Of a stretch of DNA of 64,000 nucleotides, positions 52,769 to 61,072 are shown in pieces. Origin of the DNA: JBHGAV01 sp041946685 (lineage in GTDB: Bacteria > Acidobacteriota > Terriglobia > Bryobacterales > Bryobacteraceae); contig JBHGAV010000014.1 of assembly GCA_041946685.1 (NCBI GenBank), forward strand, positions 10,362-74,361. Direction: 5' to 3'. Each line of letters begins with the position of its first letter. Position 1 is the stretch's first letter. The notes beneath the pieces are model-generated. The model saw only the letters and a program-made list of their open reading frames with translations, ran no database searches and was not told where the DNA came from. Position numbers and translations under genes: made by a program.

Positions 52769-54157
52769 CTATCGTCCGCCCCAGTGATTCAACCAGAGCA
52801 CAACCCGGCCGTCATCGGTGAGCGGATGATACACATTCATCCGCACCGAAACCAGATCGGGCTTCCCATCCCTATTCATGTCCGCCGCCTCCAGGCTGAT
52901 CAGATGCGTCGGTGAGTGGCTGATGTCCCGCTGGGTGAACCTCATTTTGCCGTCGTTCTCAAACCAGACGATGCTCTGCGCGTCCGGCTGCTCCCAGAAG
53001 TTGTAGCAGCTCACGGCCGCCACGTCCAGATCTCCGTCGCCGTCCAGGTCCGCCGCCACCGCTCCGCTGGCCCCCAGAAAACGGCCGATGGTGTGATGGA
53101 TGAACTTGAAGTCGCCCTGGTTCTCGAGCCACTGCACGCTGTGCCAGGGGCGCGGGCGCGGCGGCAGGTAGTCAAAGGCATCGCCATTGGTGAAGAGGAT
53201 GTCGACCCGTCCATCCTGGTTCAAGTCCGTCAGGCGCATGCCGCTGCTGCCGTAGTCTTCGTTCGTGCTGCCCCAGACCAGGTGCGACTTGAAGTTTCCG
53301 CGCCCGTCATTCTCGAAGACGTAGATCTCCTCCCACTCCTGGCTGATCAGGCTGACGAAATCCACGTCGCCGTCGTTGTCGATATCCACGGGAATCGTGT
53401 GAATCGCGCCGGAGAGGCTTTGCAGGATGTGCGACCGGAACTGCCAGTTGCCCAGATTCTCCATCCAGCGGGTTTCGCCGTCGTCATAGCCGAACTGCCC
53501 CACCACCAGATCCGGCCGGCCGTCGCCGTTGAAATCGGCGGCGCGAACGTCGGTGACCCTGGCAATGTGGTCCACGATGGTGCGCGGCGTGAAATTCTGC
53601 TTGCCGTCATTCTCCAAAATGACCACCGAGCCGATCTTGTCGTTGCTGGGAAAGAGCTGCCCCATGCAGGCGACCAGCACATCCAGGTCGCCGTCCTTGT
53701 CAATGTCGGCGGCACTCACGTGCGCTGGGGCGGGCAGCATCGGGCTGATCCACGCTTCCGTATAGACACCGGCCGGCGACTGCCGGATCCAGCCTACACG
53801 GTTGGCCAGCATGTCCGCCACCAGGACGTCCGGCAGGCCGTCCTTGTCGAGATCGACAATCTCCAGGCTGCCGATGCGGGGCGGATCGGTGGATGGAAAC
53901 CCGATCGGCGTCGCGGTCAAGAAATCGATCTTCTCGCCGCGCACGGCCGTCTCGGGCCCCGCCGAGGTATCCGCTTGCCGTGCGGGTTTGAAGATATGCG
54001 TGAACATCTGGCCCGGCGAGAGGCCTGACCGGTGCGCCTGATAGAGCAGCACCAGCAAAGGCACTCCCAGCAGAACGGCGAGAATTCTGAGGCCGGGCAA
54101 ACGCCCCCGCCTGGACGACGTCGGTATCGGCTTCTTCGGTCTTGCTGACGAGCTCAT
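52769..54157 (-). CDS. Membrane-anchored FG-GAP (seven-bladed) protein
   Basis: A 462-residue protein with an N-terminal membrane segment (about 24-42, RILAVLLGVPLLVLLYQA) and seven repeats of the D-x-D-G-x-x-D type: LDKDGLPD, IDKDGDLD, FNGDGRPD, IDNDGDVD, LNQDGRVD, LDGDGDLD, MNRDGKPD. This is one complete beta-propeller, probably Ca-stabilised and periplasmic. It starts 2 nt after the Fe-S gene and ends 6 nt before the TPR gene, a tight operon. No enzymatic motif is visible. Confidence 0.87.
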   Translation of the reverse strand: MSSSARPKKPIPTSSRRGRLPGLRILAVLLGVPLLVLLYQAHRSGLSPGQMFTHIFKPARQADTSAGPETAVRGEKIDFLTATPIGFPSTDPPRIGSLEIVDLDKDGLPDVLVADMLANRVGWIRQSPAGVYTEAWISPMLPAPAHVSAADIDKDGDLDVLVACMGQLFPSNDKIGSVVILENDGKQNFTPRTIVDHIARVTDVRAADFNGDGRPDLVVGQFGYDDGETRWMENLGNWQFRSHILQSLSGAIHTIPVDIDNDGDVDFVSLISQEWEEIYVFENDGRGNFKSHLVWGSTNEDYGSSGMRLTDLNQDGRVDILFTNGDAFDYLPPRPRPWHSVQWLENQGDFKFIHHTIGRFLGASGAVAADLDGDGDLDVAAVSCYNFWEQPDAQSIVWFENDGKMRFTQRDISHSPTHLISLEAADMNRDGKPDLVSVRMNVYHPLTDDGRVVLWLNHWGGR

Positions 54158-54159
54158 GT

Positions 54160-56064
54160 TCACCCGGCGAAAAAGTAAATCATACCTGCGGCCGAGACCC
54201 AGAGGAAAGCTCCGAGAGGAAGCGCGCCCAGGATCGCCCGCCCCATCGCAGACTCCGCCGGGCGCCAGCAATCATACAGCGCTTGAAGCGAGCAGGTAGC
54301 GCCCACAAGAACACACGCTACTTGCAGCCACGGTATGCCTTCGGACCAGAGGATGTGCCAGGGGCTGCCGGCCATACCCAACAGATTCCACCCCCAATTG
54401 AATGGATCCGACAGGCTCTGGAGCAGGAAGGTCATCATCGAGAGCAGGGTCGCCAGCGCAAAAGCGATCCAGCAGCCCAGTCCTATGGGTATCAGCACAG
54501 CGGCGGTCGAGCGGAACTGAATCCTGGCATCCAGTCCTGGCTCGCTGATCGACACGCCGAGTCTGGCGAGCAGATACCACAGCAGCGGCAGAACCCCCAG
54601 GCACATCACCCACACCGCCACGGCGTACACCGCAAACGTCCCCCAATTGCGCTTGTCAACAAGGTCGGTCCAATCCCGAATCTTGTCCCAAGCACCCAGG
54701 TTGACAAACGAGTACAGGCAGGCCAGGGCGAACATCACGATCGCCTGCCACGCCTCGCCGTAACTGGCGATGCGCTTGTCCCAGCCCGTGTTGCGCCAGA
54801 CGAGAGCCGCATTGTCGTACGCGCAGGTCTTCATGCACTCCATGCAGACGCCGCAATCGTGGTTCCTGTCGATTTCAGCCACGCAAAGGCCATAGGGGCA
54901 TCCCCACCCCTTGACGCTGCCGGTGAGACAGAAGCGCTCCTTGCACTCGGCGCACACCTGGGGGGACGCCGATCGCACGGCCAGCCGGCCCGTGGCCGAG
55001 TAGAGGCTGATGTAGCTGTTGATCGGGCAGAGATGGCGGCAGAAAAGCCGCTGCTCCGGAAAGAACGAGGTCAGGATGGCCATCGCAACAAGGCCGATCA
55101 GCATCCAACTGGTCGCGGGAGGCAGCGCTACAAGGGTCGTGCTGAAGGTTCCCAGGAGCAGGAAGAGCAGCACCCGGGGCCATGCGTTCCTCAGCCAGCG
55201 GGGCCATGCGAGCCGCCACGGCTTCCGGGAAAGCCAGTTGCGCTGCAACCACTCGCCCATGAGCGGGAGCGGACACACCAGGCACCAGATCCTCCCGCCG
55301 ATCGGCACCAGCACCAGGATCAGAGCCGAGAGCCAGAGCACCCATACGATCATCGGTCCCGCGTTGCGCCCGGCGACTTTGGTGCCCATTAGGCCCGCCA
55401 GAATGATGAACCAGAACACCGCCAGCATAGGCAGCGCCAGGTCGAATTGGAGAGACGGCGATTTCGCGGCTCGTCGCAGCCACGGGAAACGTGTGAACAG
55501 ATTATGGCGGCGCTCGGGTCCGCTTCCTTCACGGCGGCGCGACACCAGCAACCCCGCCAGCGGAATCGCGCCCAGGAGGCCCAGCCCGCCGTAGAGCAGG
55601 AAATTGGGGGCGACGATCAAGTCCCCCCGCTCGGTTCCATGTAACGGCCCGTTGTAGGTGTGATTGCGGAACTGCGACTTGGAGACAAGCATGCCCCGCC
55701 ATCCGGGGAGTCCCGCCACGATCTCGACCACCTCCATCTCGACGGGCGGGTCGTGCGGGCGTGACAGCCGCTGCACCGATACCAGCTTGCCGCCGGGGGT
55801 GATCGAGACGTGCAGATCGTAGTCCTGGAGGAAGAAGCTCTGGCCGGTGTCGCGCGTGGAGAAGGTGAACCGCAGCCGGTCCCCCCGATTGGCGTGGATC
55901 CGGGAGGGACTGAAGCCGTAACGATAGGCTTCGACATGGATGTTCCGGGTTTGCGGACTACGGGCGGGCAACGCCGCCAGCCATGCGGGAACCACCACTC
56001 CCGCGACCAGGACCAACAGTGCCGCCAGGCGCCGGTGCGCAATGCGGTGTGTGGTCGGAGGCAT
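54160..56064 (-). CDS. NosR/NapH-like membrane polyferredoxin with a cupredoxin-like head
   Basis: A 634-residue membrane electron-transfer protein. The signal or first helix spans about 10-32. A cupredoxin-like domain follows (about 41-152; YRYGFSPSRIHANRGDRLRF, ending NHTYNGPLHGTERGDLIV) but has no Cys. Then come membrane helices, two CxxCP-type motifs (CLVCP 261-265, CRHLCP 342-347) as in NosR/NapH, and ferredoxin motifs with Cys at 371, 374, 379, 389, 394 and a C-x2-C-x2-C-x3-C set at 404-414. Four more helices follow. It should move electrons across or along the membrane to a periplasmic partner. GAGGAG precedes the ATG at 56064. Confidence 0.85.
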   Translation of the reverse strand: MPPTTHRIAHRRLAALLVLVAGVVVPAWLAALPARSPQTRNIHVEAYRYGFSPSRIHANRGDRLRFTFSTRDTGQSFFLQDYDLHVSITPGGKLVSVQRLSRPHDPPVEMEVVEIVAGLPGWRGMLVSKSQFRNHTYNGPLHGTERGDLIVAPNFLLYGGLGLLGAIPLAGLLVSRRREGSGPERRHNLFTRFPWLRRAAKSPSLQFDLALPMLAVFWFIILAGLMGTKVAGRNAGPMIVWVLWLSALILVLVPIGGRIWCLVCPLPLMGEWLQRNWLSRKPWRLAWPRWLRNAWPRVLLFLLLGTFSTTLVALPPATSWMLIGLVAMAILTSFFPEQRLFCRHLCPINSYISLYSATGRLAVRSASPQVCAECKERFCLTGSVKGWGCPYGLCVAEIDRNHDCGVCMECMKTCAYDNAALVWRNTGWDKRIASYGEAWQAIVMFALACLYSFVNLGAWDKIRDWTDLVDKRNWGTFAVYAVAVWVMCLGVLPLLWYLLARLGVSISEPGLDARIQFRSTAAVLIPIGLGCWIAFALATLLSMMTFLLQSLSDPFNWGWNLLGMAGSPWHILWSEGIPWLQVACVLVGATCSLQALYDCWRPAESAMGRAILGALPLGAFLWVSAAGMIYFFAG

Positions 56065-56201
56065 CAACTCCTCACCATGTCGATATCGACATTGGAACAC
56101 ATGCCGGCGCCCCTTGCGGAGATGGCCCGGTTTCAGGTGCCGAAGTACAATGGTACGGGTCCCGCGGACCAGGAGTTGAAGGCGTAGCAAGGGGGTAATC
56201 T

Positions 56202-57269
56202 ATGACGAAAGCCGGTCTTATCAGCATGCTTGCGATTTCGCTCGCGCTGGGGGTATCTGCCCCCGCGCAGGTGCAGACGACTGTGCCGCCGCCGGTCGCC
56301 GGCGCCAAACCCGTGACGGTGGAGAACATTAAGATTCACGGAAAGTCATTGGAGGGCAACCTGGAAGGAAACGCCGTCGATCGCGAGGTCATCGTTTTCC
56401 TGCCGCCCAGCTACGCCAAGGAAAAGTCGCGCCGCTACCCGGTGGTGTACGCTCTTCACGGCTACTCCATCGGCGCTGCGCAGTGGACCAAGGAAATCCA
56501 TGTCCCGCAGACGATCGAGGGCGCCTTCGCGCAAGGCGCCCAGGAAATGATCGTGGTGCTGCCCGATTCGAAGACCGTGTATAACGGCTCGATGTACTCC
56601 AGCTCCGCGACGACAGGCGATTTCGAGAACTTCATCGCGCGCGATGTGGTCGCCTACATCGACGCCAACTACCGGACGATCCCCAGGCGGACGAGCCGCG
56701 GGCTGGTGGGGCACTCCATGGGCGGCTATGGCGCAAGCCGGATCGGCATGAAGCACCCCGAGGTCTTCGGCAGCCTCTACATCATGAGCCCGTGCTGCCT
56801 GTCGGCGCGGCCGGCCAGGGGCGGCAAGCCGGAGACGGAGGCGGCCCTCGCGGCGGCTAAGACCCCCGCGGAGGCGGCCAAAGTGCCCGGCATCAGCACC
56901 GAGCTTGCCGTCGCGTCCGCCTGGAGTCCGAATCCCAAGAAGCCGCCGCTCTATTTCGACATGCCGATGAAAGACGGCCAAGTTCAGCAGGACATACTTG
57001 CCAAGTGGGCGGCCAACGCTCCTCTGGCCTTTGTGGACCAGTACATCGGCAATCTGAAACAGTACCGGGGCATTGCGATGGATGTCGGCGACCAGGACCG
57101 GCTGCGGGACGATGCAGGCAAGCTGCACGAGATTTTCGACAGCTACGGACTCGCCAACACCTACGAGGTCTACTCCGGCACTCACACCAGCGCCGTGGCC
57201 GACCGCTTCCAGAACTACGTCATGCCGTTCTTCTCCAAGAATCTGTGTTCCGGCAAGAATTGCGAATGA
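56202..57269 (+). CDS. Exported esterase-like alpha/beta hydrolase
   Basis: A 355-residue secreted hydrolase of the esterase D / feruloyl-esterase-like (PF00756) type. Signal peptide about 1-23 (ending APAQ). The nucleophile elbow is GHSMGG (about 169-174), preceded by the MIVVLPDSKT strand and the Asp/His parts in DVGDQDR and YSGTHTS. Such enzymes remove acyl groups from carbohydrates. AGGGGGT precedes the ATG. It overlaps the start region of the mutarotase-like gene, suggesting a saccharide substrate. Confidence 0.87.
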   Translation: MTKAGLISMLAISLALGVSAPAQVQTTVPPPVAGAKPVTVENIKIHGKSLEGNLEGNAVDREVIVFLPPSYAKEKSRRYPVVYALHGYSIGAAQWTKEIHVPQTIEGAFAQGAQEMIVVLPDSKTVYNGSMYSSSATTGDFENFIARDVVAYIDANYRTIPRRTSRGLVGHSMGGYGASRIGMKHPEVFGSLYIMSPCCLSARPARGGKPETEAALAAAKTPAEAAKVPGISTELAVASAWSPNPKKPPLYFDMPMKDGQVQQDILAKWAANAPLAFVDQYIGNLKQYRGIAMDVGDQDRLRDDAGKLHEIFDSYGLANTYEVYSGTHTSAVADRFQNYVMPFFSKNLCSGKNCE

Positions 57270-57286
57270 GCCGTTACGAGGAAGCT

Positions 57287-58450
57287 ATGACAAAACGAAT
57301 TCCGGCTGTTGCGATGGCGCTTCTTTGCGCCTGCGGCGGGGCCAAAGCGCAGACGCCTCCCGCCGTGAAAGACGACACGGTGTACAACCGGCCGGTGCTG
57401 CTGGTCTCCAACGACAAGCTGGAGGTGGCCATCGTCAAACAAGGCGGCTCCATGCTGAGGATCCTGATGCAAGGCGATTCGCAGGGGCTCAGCCCGTTTG
57501 GCAATCCCGAGATGGTGCCCCAGGTGCCCGACAACCGGAAGTTTCAGGGACCGATGGTCGGCCACTTCGTCTGTGTCGACGGCTTCGGCTCTCCCAGCGC
57601 CGAGGAGCGCAAGGCCGGCATGGCCATGCACGGGGAGGCTTACCTCCAGCCTTGGAGGCTGGTCTCCTCGGAGAAGCAAGGCGCAACGACCACTGTGAAG
57701 TTCACCACCAACTTGCCCAACCTTCAAGAGAACTTCACGCGAACGCTCCAGATGGTGGATGGCGAGAGCGTGATTTACGTCGACAGCGAACTCGAGAGCC
57801 TGACGGCCTTCGACCGCACGGCCAACTGGGGCGAGCATCCCTATCTGTATCCTCCATTCCTTGAGCGCCAGAACACGGTCGTGGACATGTCCGGGACGCG
57901 CGCACGAACCCGCTCCTATCCGGGAAACCCGGCCCGGCCGCTCAAGCAGGGGGAGGATTTCACCTGGCCCATGGCGCCGGCCGCCGACGGAACGCCGGTG
58001 GACATCCGGGCCGCGCCGGCCACCGGGACCTGGATGGCACACACGACCACCCTGATGGACCCGTCACGCCGGCTGGCGTATGTCACGGTCCTCAACACCG
58101 CACGGCATTACCTGCTCGGATATCTGTTCCGGCGGGAGGAGTACCCGTGGATTCAGAACTTCATGAGCTACCCGGCCAACGACTGGCTGGGACGCGGGGT
58201 GGAGTTTGCCACCCAGCCGTTCGACCTGCCGCGCCGGGAGATGGTGGAACTGAACAAGATGTTCGACACGCCGGTCTACCGCTGGCTGCCGGCGAAGTCC
58301 AAAATCGGGAGCCGTTTCCTCCTTTTCTGGGTGAAGAGCCCGGAAGGCATGACCCGCGTGGACGACGTCCGGCTGGAGAACGGCAGGATCATCGTGGAAG
58401 ACCGCGCCTCGGGTAAGACGCTGACACTGACCGCTTCACTACCGCTGTGA
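57287..58450 (+). CDS. Exported aldose-epimerase-like (mutarotase fold) protein
   Basis: A 387-residue secreted protein with a signal peptide (MTKRIPAVAMALLCACGGAKAQ). The following beta-rich domain has the galactose-mutarotase-like pattern: SNDKLEVAIVKQGGSMLRIL at the start, HFVCVDGFG, MHGEAYLQPWRL (a conserved H-G-E near the active site) and NWGEHPYLYPPFLE. The role may be epimerisation or binding of a sugar liberated by the esterase upstream. An ATG at 57266, overlapping the esterase stop, is possible; 57287 is preferred because of AGGAAG before it. Confidence 0.8.
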   Translation: MTKRIPAVAMALLCACGGAKAQTPPAVKDDTVYNRPVLLVSNDKLEVAIVKQGGSMLRILMQGDSQGLSPFGNPEMVPQVPDNRKFQGPMVGHFVCVDGFGSPSAEERKAGMAMHGEAYLQPWRLVSSEKQGATTTVKFTTNLPNLQENFTRTLQMVDGESVIYVDSELESLTAFDRTANWGEHPYLYPPFLERQNTVVDMSGTRARTRSYPGNPARPLKQGEDFTWPMAPAADGTPVDIRAAPATGTWMAHTTTLMDPSRRLAYVTVLNTARHYLLGYLFRREEYPWIQNFMSYPANDWLGRGVEFATQPFDLPRREMVELNKMFDTPVYRWLPAKSKIGSRFLLFWVKSPEGMTRVDDVRLENGRIIVEDRASGKTLTLTASLPL

Positions 58451-58463
58451 GCCGCCTGGAGCG

Positions 58464-58784
58464 TCAGCCTGCCGCGCGAGCTTCGCGGAGGTCGTAGTGC
58501 CGGGAGCGGGCATCGAAGCGACTCAGTAAGGCCCGCGCCGGGGCGGGGACTACAGCGGCTTCGTAATCGGCGCCGGCGAACTCGCACACCGCTTCGATCG
58601 TGTCGAAGCGCATGATGGTGACGAATTCCACCTCCGGGGGGTCTTCCCGCCGGAGCAGCTCGATCCCGCGAAACCCCGGGATGCGCCGGGCCCTGATGCC
58701 GGTGAAGATCTCGTCCTTCAATAGCGCCTCGTAGGCGTCGGCGTTTGCCGGCACCGTCCAGCCGTGCCAGATTCTGAGGATCAT
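58464..58784 (-). CDS. Antibiotic-biosynthesis-monooxygenase-like small protein
   Basis: A 106-residue dimeric alpha-beta barrel-type protein; ILRIWHGWTVPANADAYEALL at the start and EFVTIMRFDTIEAVCEFAG in the middle are typical of the ABM fold. Such proteins can be heme- or quinone-related monooxygenases or have no known enzyme activity. TAGACT ends 7 nt before the ATG. It is convergent with the mutarotase-like gene. Confidence 0.8.
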   Translation of the reverse strand: MILRIWHGWTVPANADAYEALLKDEIFTGIRARRIPGFRGIELLRREDPPEVEFVTIMRFDTIEAVCEFAGADYEAAVVPAPARALLSRFDARSRHYDLREARAAG

Positions 58785-59203
58785 GGGCTTCAGTCTAGCC
58801 TAAGAGGACGTCTCACGCCGCGGCGGTCGGTTCCTCCAGCGGCCTAGCGATGCCGGCACCGCCAGTTCGCTTCGCCCGGATGGCGGGACATTCTCCTTCC
58901 GCAGGTGCGCGAGCATCACCGCCGCCGCGATCAACACCACAGCTCCGGCCCGGGAGATGATGGGGAGGATCTGGCGGGCCGCCGGCGTCGGATCCCAGCA
59001 GGCGGGCGCCGCGCAAGAGCGCGGGGGATCCAGCAACACGGTGGTGCCTTCCCTCCCCTCAAGAGCCTCGGACAAACCCAGTTCCGCGCCCCGCCCGAAA
59101 ATGGCCTCCCCAAAAGACCCCGAACCGGGGCATTGTCTTGATTAGCATCAGACCGCCTCGCAGGGTGTATAATCCTCCCCACCAGGATGCTGGGAGGTCC
59201 AGC
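58785..59203. other. About 420 bp without a convincing gene
   Basis: The minus strand carries a 91-codon open frame (58800-59075) with only a TTG start and one hydrophobic stretch (IISRAGAVVLIAAAVMLAHL); I do not call it. Near 59110-59130 the minus strand has CCCCG-GTT-CGGGG followed by TCTTTT, a small terminator-like hairpin with no assigned transcript. A perfect TATAAT on the plus strand (59168-59173) lies 30 nt before the acetyltransferase GTG. Confidence 0.5.
59168..59173 (+). promoter_or_regulatory. -10 TATAAT before the acetyltransferase
   Basis: A perfect TATAAT, 30 nt before the GTG at 59204. The ribosome binding site GGGAGGT lies in between at 59192-59198. No clear -35 at the right distance. 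Confidence 0.5.
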
Positions 59204-59800
59204 GTGTTTGAACCAAGAACCGTGAAACTGAAAGATGGCAAGGAAGTCTTGATTCGCGCCATGACCAGGGGGGACCTGGAAGGATCCTTCGCCTTTTTCC
59301 GGGCGCTTCCCGAGGAGAACCGGCTCAGCCTCCGAAGGGACATGAGCATCCGCGAGGTCATCGAAGAGCGCATCCGCGAGATGGAGGAAGGGGCCGTCAA
59401 GCGGCTGGTGGGGATTGCGGACGGCGCGATCGTCGCCGACGGGGCGCTCGAATTCTCGCACTTCGGATGGGAGCGGCACATCGCAGAGCTGCGCTTGTTT
59501 GTCGCGACCGCTTACCAGCGCAAGGGATTGGGGATGCTGATGGCGGGCGCCCTGTACGACCTTGCGGGATCGGCCGGCATTGAGGAAATCGTGGTGAAGA
59601 TGATGGCGAACCAAATGGCTGCCCTTCGGATCTTCCACAAACTCGGGTTCCGCCAGGAAGTCGTATTGCGCGACTACGTGAAGGACATGAAGGGAAACAG
59701 GCGGGACCTCGTGATGATGCGCCGCCGGCTGGAGGACTTGTGGCAGACCTACGCGGACTTCGTCCACGAGACCGACATGCGGTCGTTCAAGATGGAGTGA
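59204..59800 (+). CDS. GNAT family N-acetyltransferase
   Basis: A 198-residue acetyl-CoA-dependent acetyltransferase. The core has the acetyl-CoA loop AYQRKGLGMLMAG (Q/R-x-x-G-x-G/A, about 101-113), preceded by the ELRLFVA strand and followed by NQMAALRIFHKLGF. The N-terminus (VKLKDGKEVLIRAMTRGDLE) is typical of the ATPgrasp/GNAT-like or ribosomal-protein-acetylase-like group. The GTG start is supported by GGGAGGT. The acceptor is unknown. Confidence 0.87.
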   Translation: MFEPRTVKLKDGKEVLIRAMTRGDLEGSFAFFRALPEENRLSLRRDMSIREVIEERIREMEEGAVKRLVGIADGAIVADGALEFSHFGWERHIAELRLFVATAYQRKGLGMLMAGALYDLAGSAGIEEIVVKMMANQMAALRIFHKLGFRQEVVLRDYVKDMKGNRRDLVMMRRRLEDLWQTYADFVHETDMRSFKME

Positions 59801-59812
59801 GGCGGGCTGCCC

Positions 59813-60202
59813 TCAGCGGCTCGCGGGCTCCTTCGCCGCACCCTTGATTTGCTCAACAAGCTGGATCAACTGACGGTCCCGCGCGTTGCGGCAAGGGGCG
59901 TCGCACATTTCCATGTCGCCGAGGAAGGCGCAGTGGCCCCGGCACTGCTCGCTTCCGAGCAGTCTCTCGGTCGGACCGCCCGGTGCGGGAGGGGGCAGAA
60001 GGTGCCGCACCCGCTTGGTCAAGACCGAAATGGAGCTGCGGCAACGGTGCTCGAAGACCAGCAGGTTGGCGTCCGGGTAAGCGGCCACGGCTTGAAGCCC
60101 CAGAAGGCGCACGTACGGGTCCTGGACGAAGTGGTCCCAGGTCGGCCACTCGCTCTTGCAGCACCCGCAGGTCTTGAAGGGAGCGGCTGCGGGGCCGCTC
60201 AT
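59813..60202 (-). CDS. Conserved Cys-rich protein next to HemQ
   Basis: A 129-residue cytosolic protein of unknown function. Paired cysteines occur at CGCC (12-15), HRCRSS, EQCRGHC and CDAPC, interspersed with WPTWDHFVQDPYVRLLGLQA. I know this overall layout (C-x-C-C, W-x-x-W-x-x-F-x-x-DP, then a C-rich end) from uncharacterised bacterial families, which suggests metal or heme/iron binding. Its ATG overlaps the HemQ stop by 4 nt, so it is cotranslated with the heme enzyme. Confidence 0.75.
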   Translation of the reverse strand: MSGPAAAPFKTCGCCKSEWPTWDHFVQDPYVRLLGLQAVAAYPDANLLVFEHRCRSSISVLTKRVRHLLPPPAPGGPTERLLGSEQCRGHCAFLGDMEMCDAPCRNARDRQLIQLVEQIKGAAKEPASR

Positions 60203-61053
60203 TGCCCCGCCTCCGCCGCCAGAAACCGGCCCAGATCCTTCGCGGGCATTCGGATTCCGATGTAGAACGGGCCGAACAGGGCATAGAGGGCGCTGGCTTC
60301 GTCGAAGCGCATCTCGTAAATGACCTTCTTGAACGCCACGGGGTCGTCGGCGAACAGGTCCACGCCCCACTCCCAATCGTCCAGGCCGATCGAGCCCGAG
60401 ATGATCTGCTTCACCTGGCCGGCGTACTTGCGTCCCACTTCGCCGTGTTCGTGCATCATGCGCCGCCGCTCGGCCATCGGCATGGTGTACCAGTTCACGG
60501 ACTCGCCCCGCCTGCGGTCCATGGGATAAAAACAGATGTACTTGCCTTCGGGGATCGAGGGATAGAGGCGCGGCGCCATGGCCTTGCGGTGCTGCGCCAG
60601 CGTTTCCTCGATCTCCTTGTCCCATTCGGCTGAGCCGGGGCGCAGGCCGCGGTCCAGAAGGCCGCGGTATAGCCGCAGGCACGAATCGTAGAGGCCCAGC
60701 TCCACGACGGAAAGATACGACGTCGTCGGCTCCAGGTAGTCGGCCAGCTTCAACCGCGCGAGCCGCAACTCAGCCTCCTGCAACTCCTCGAAGCTTGCGC
60801 GAAAGTGGAGAAACAGCAAGTCGCCTTTGTGCCCGAGCAAAGAGAACAGTGCGGTCTGGCGCTGCTCCATCTCCGCAATGGAAAAGACTGCCTCGGCTAC
60901 GGCAGCCTCGCGCTCCCCGGCCGGCGTTGCCTTCCACGCGGCCCAGTTCAACCGGAACATCTGGTGCAGGACGCTGGAGCCCTCCACCGTCAGCGGAACC
61001 GGCGGCATCACGGGTTCCGCCGCCACGCGCTCTTCAGCCTTGTCTGGGTGCAA
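60199..61053 (-). CDS. chdC: Coproheme decarboxylase HemQ (chlorite-dismutase family)
   Basis: A 284-residue HemQ, which converts coproheme III to heme b. The family core is GKYICFYPMDRRRGESVNWY (about 170-189), then HEHGEVGRKYAGQVKQII (201-218) with the proximal His candidate, and IGLDDWEWGVDLFADDP (222-238). An N-terminal 28-residue extension precedes the domain. It indicates that this organism makes heme by the coproporphyrin-dependent route. It is followed without a gap by the Cys-rich gene. Confidence 0.93.
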   Translation of the reverse strand: MHPDKAEERVAAEPVMPPVPLTVEGSSVLHQMFRLNWAAWKATPAGEREAAVAEAVFSIAEMEQRQTALFSLLGHKGDLLFLHFRASFEELQEAELRLARLKLADYLEPTTSYLSVVELGLYDSCLRLYRGLLDRGLRPGSAEWDKEIEETLAQHRKAMAPRLYPSIPEGKYICFYPMDRRRGESVNWYTMPMAERRRMMHEHGEVGRKYAGQVKQIISGSIGLDDWEWGVDLFADDPVAFKKVIYEMRFDEASALYALFGPFYIGIRMPAKDLGRFLAAEAGQ

Positions 61054-61072
61054 CTGGATTCCCCTCTTCCTC

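Noticed and set aside
58800..59075. 91-codon minus-strand frame with one hydrophobic segment
   Set aside because: Only a TTG start, no ribosome binding site and unusual composition; described as an intergenic stretch instead.
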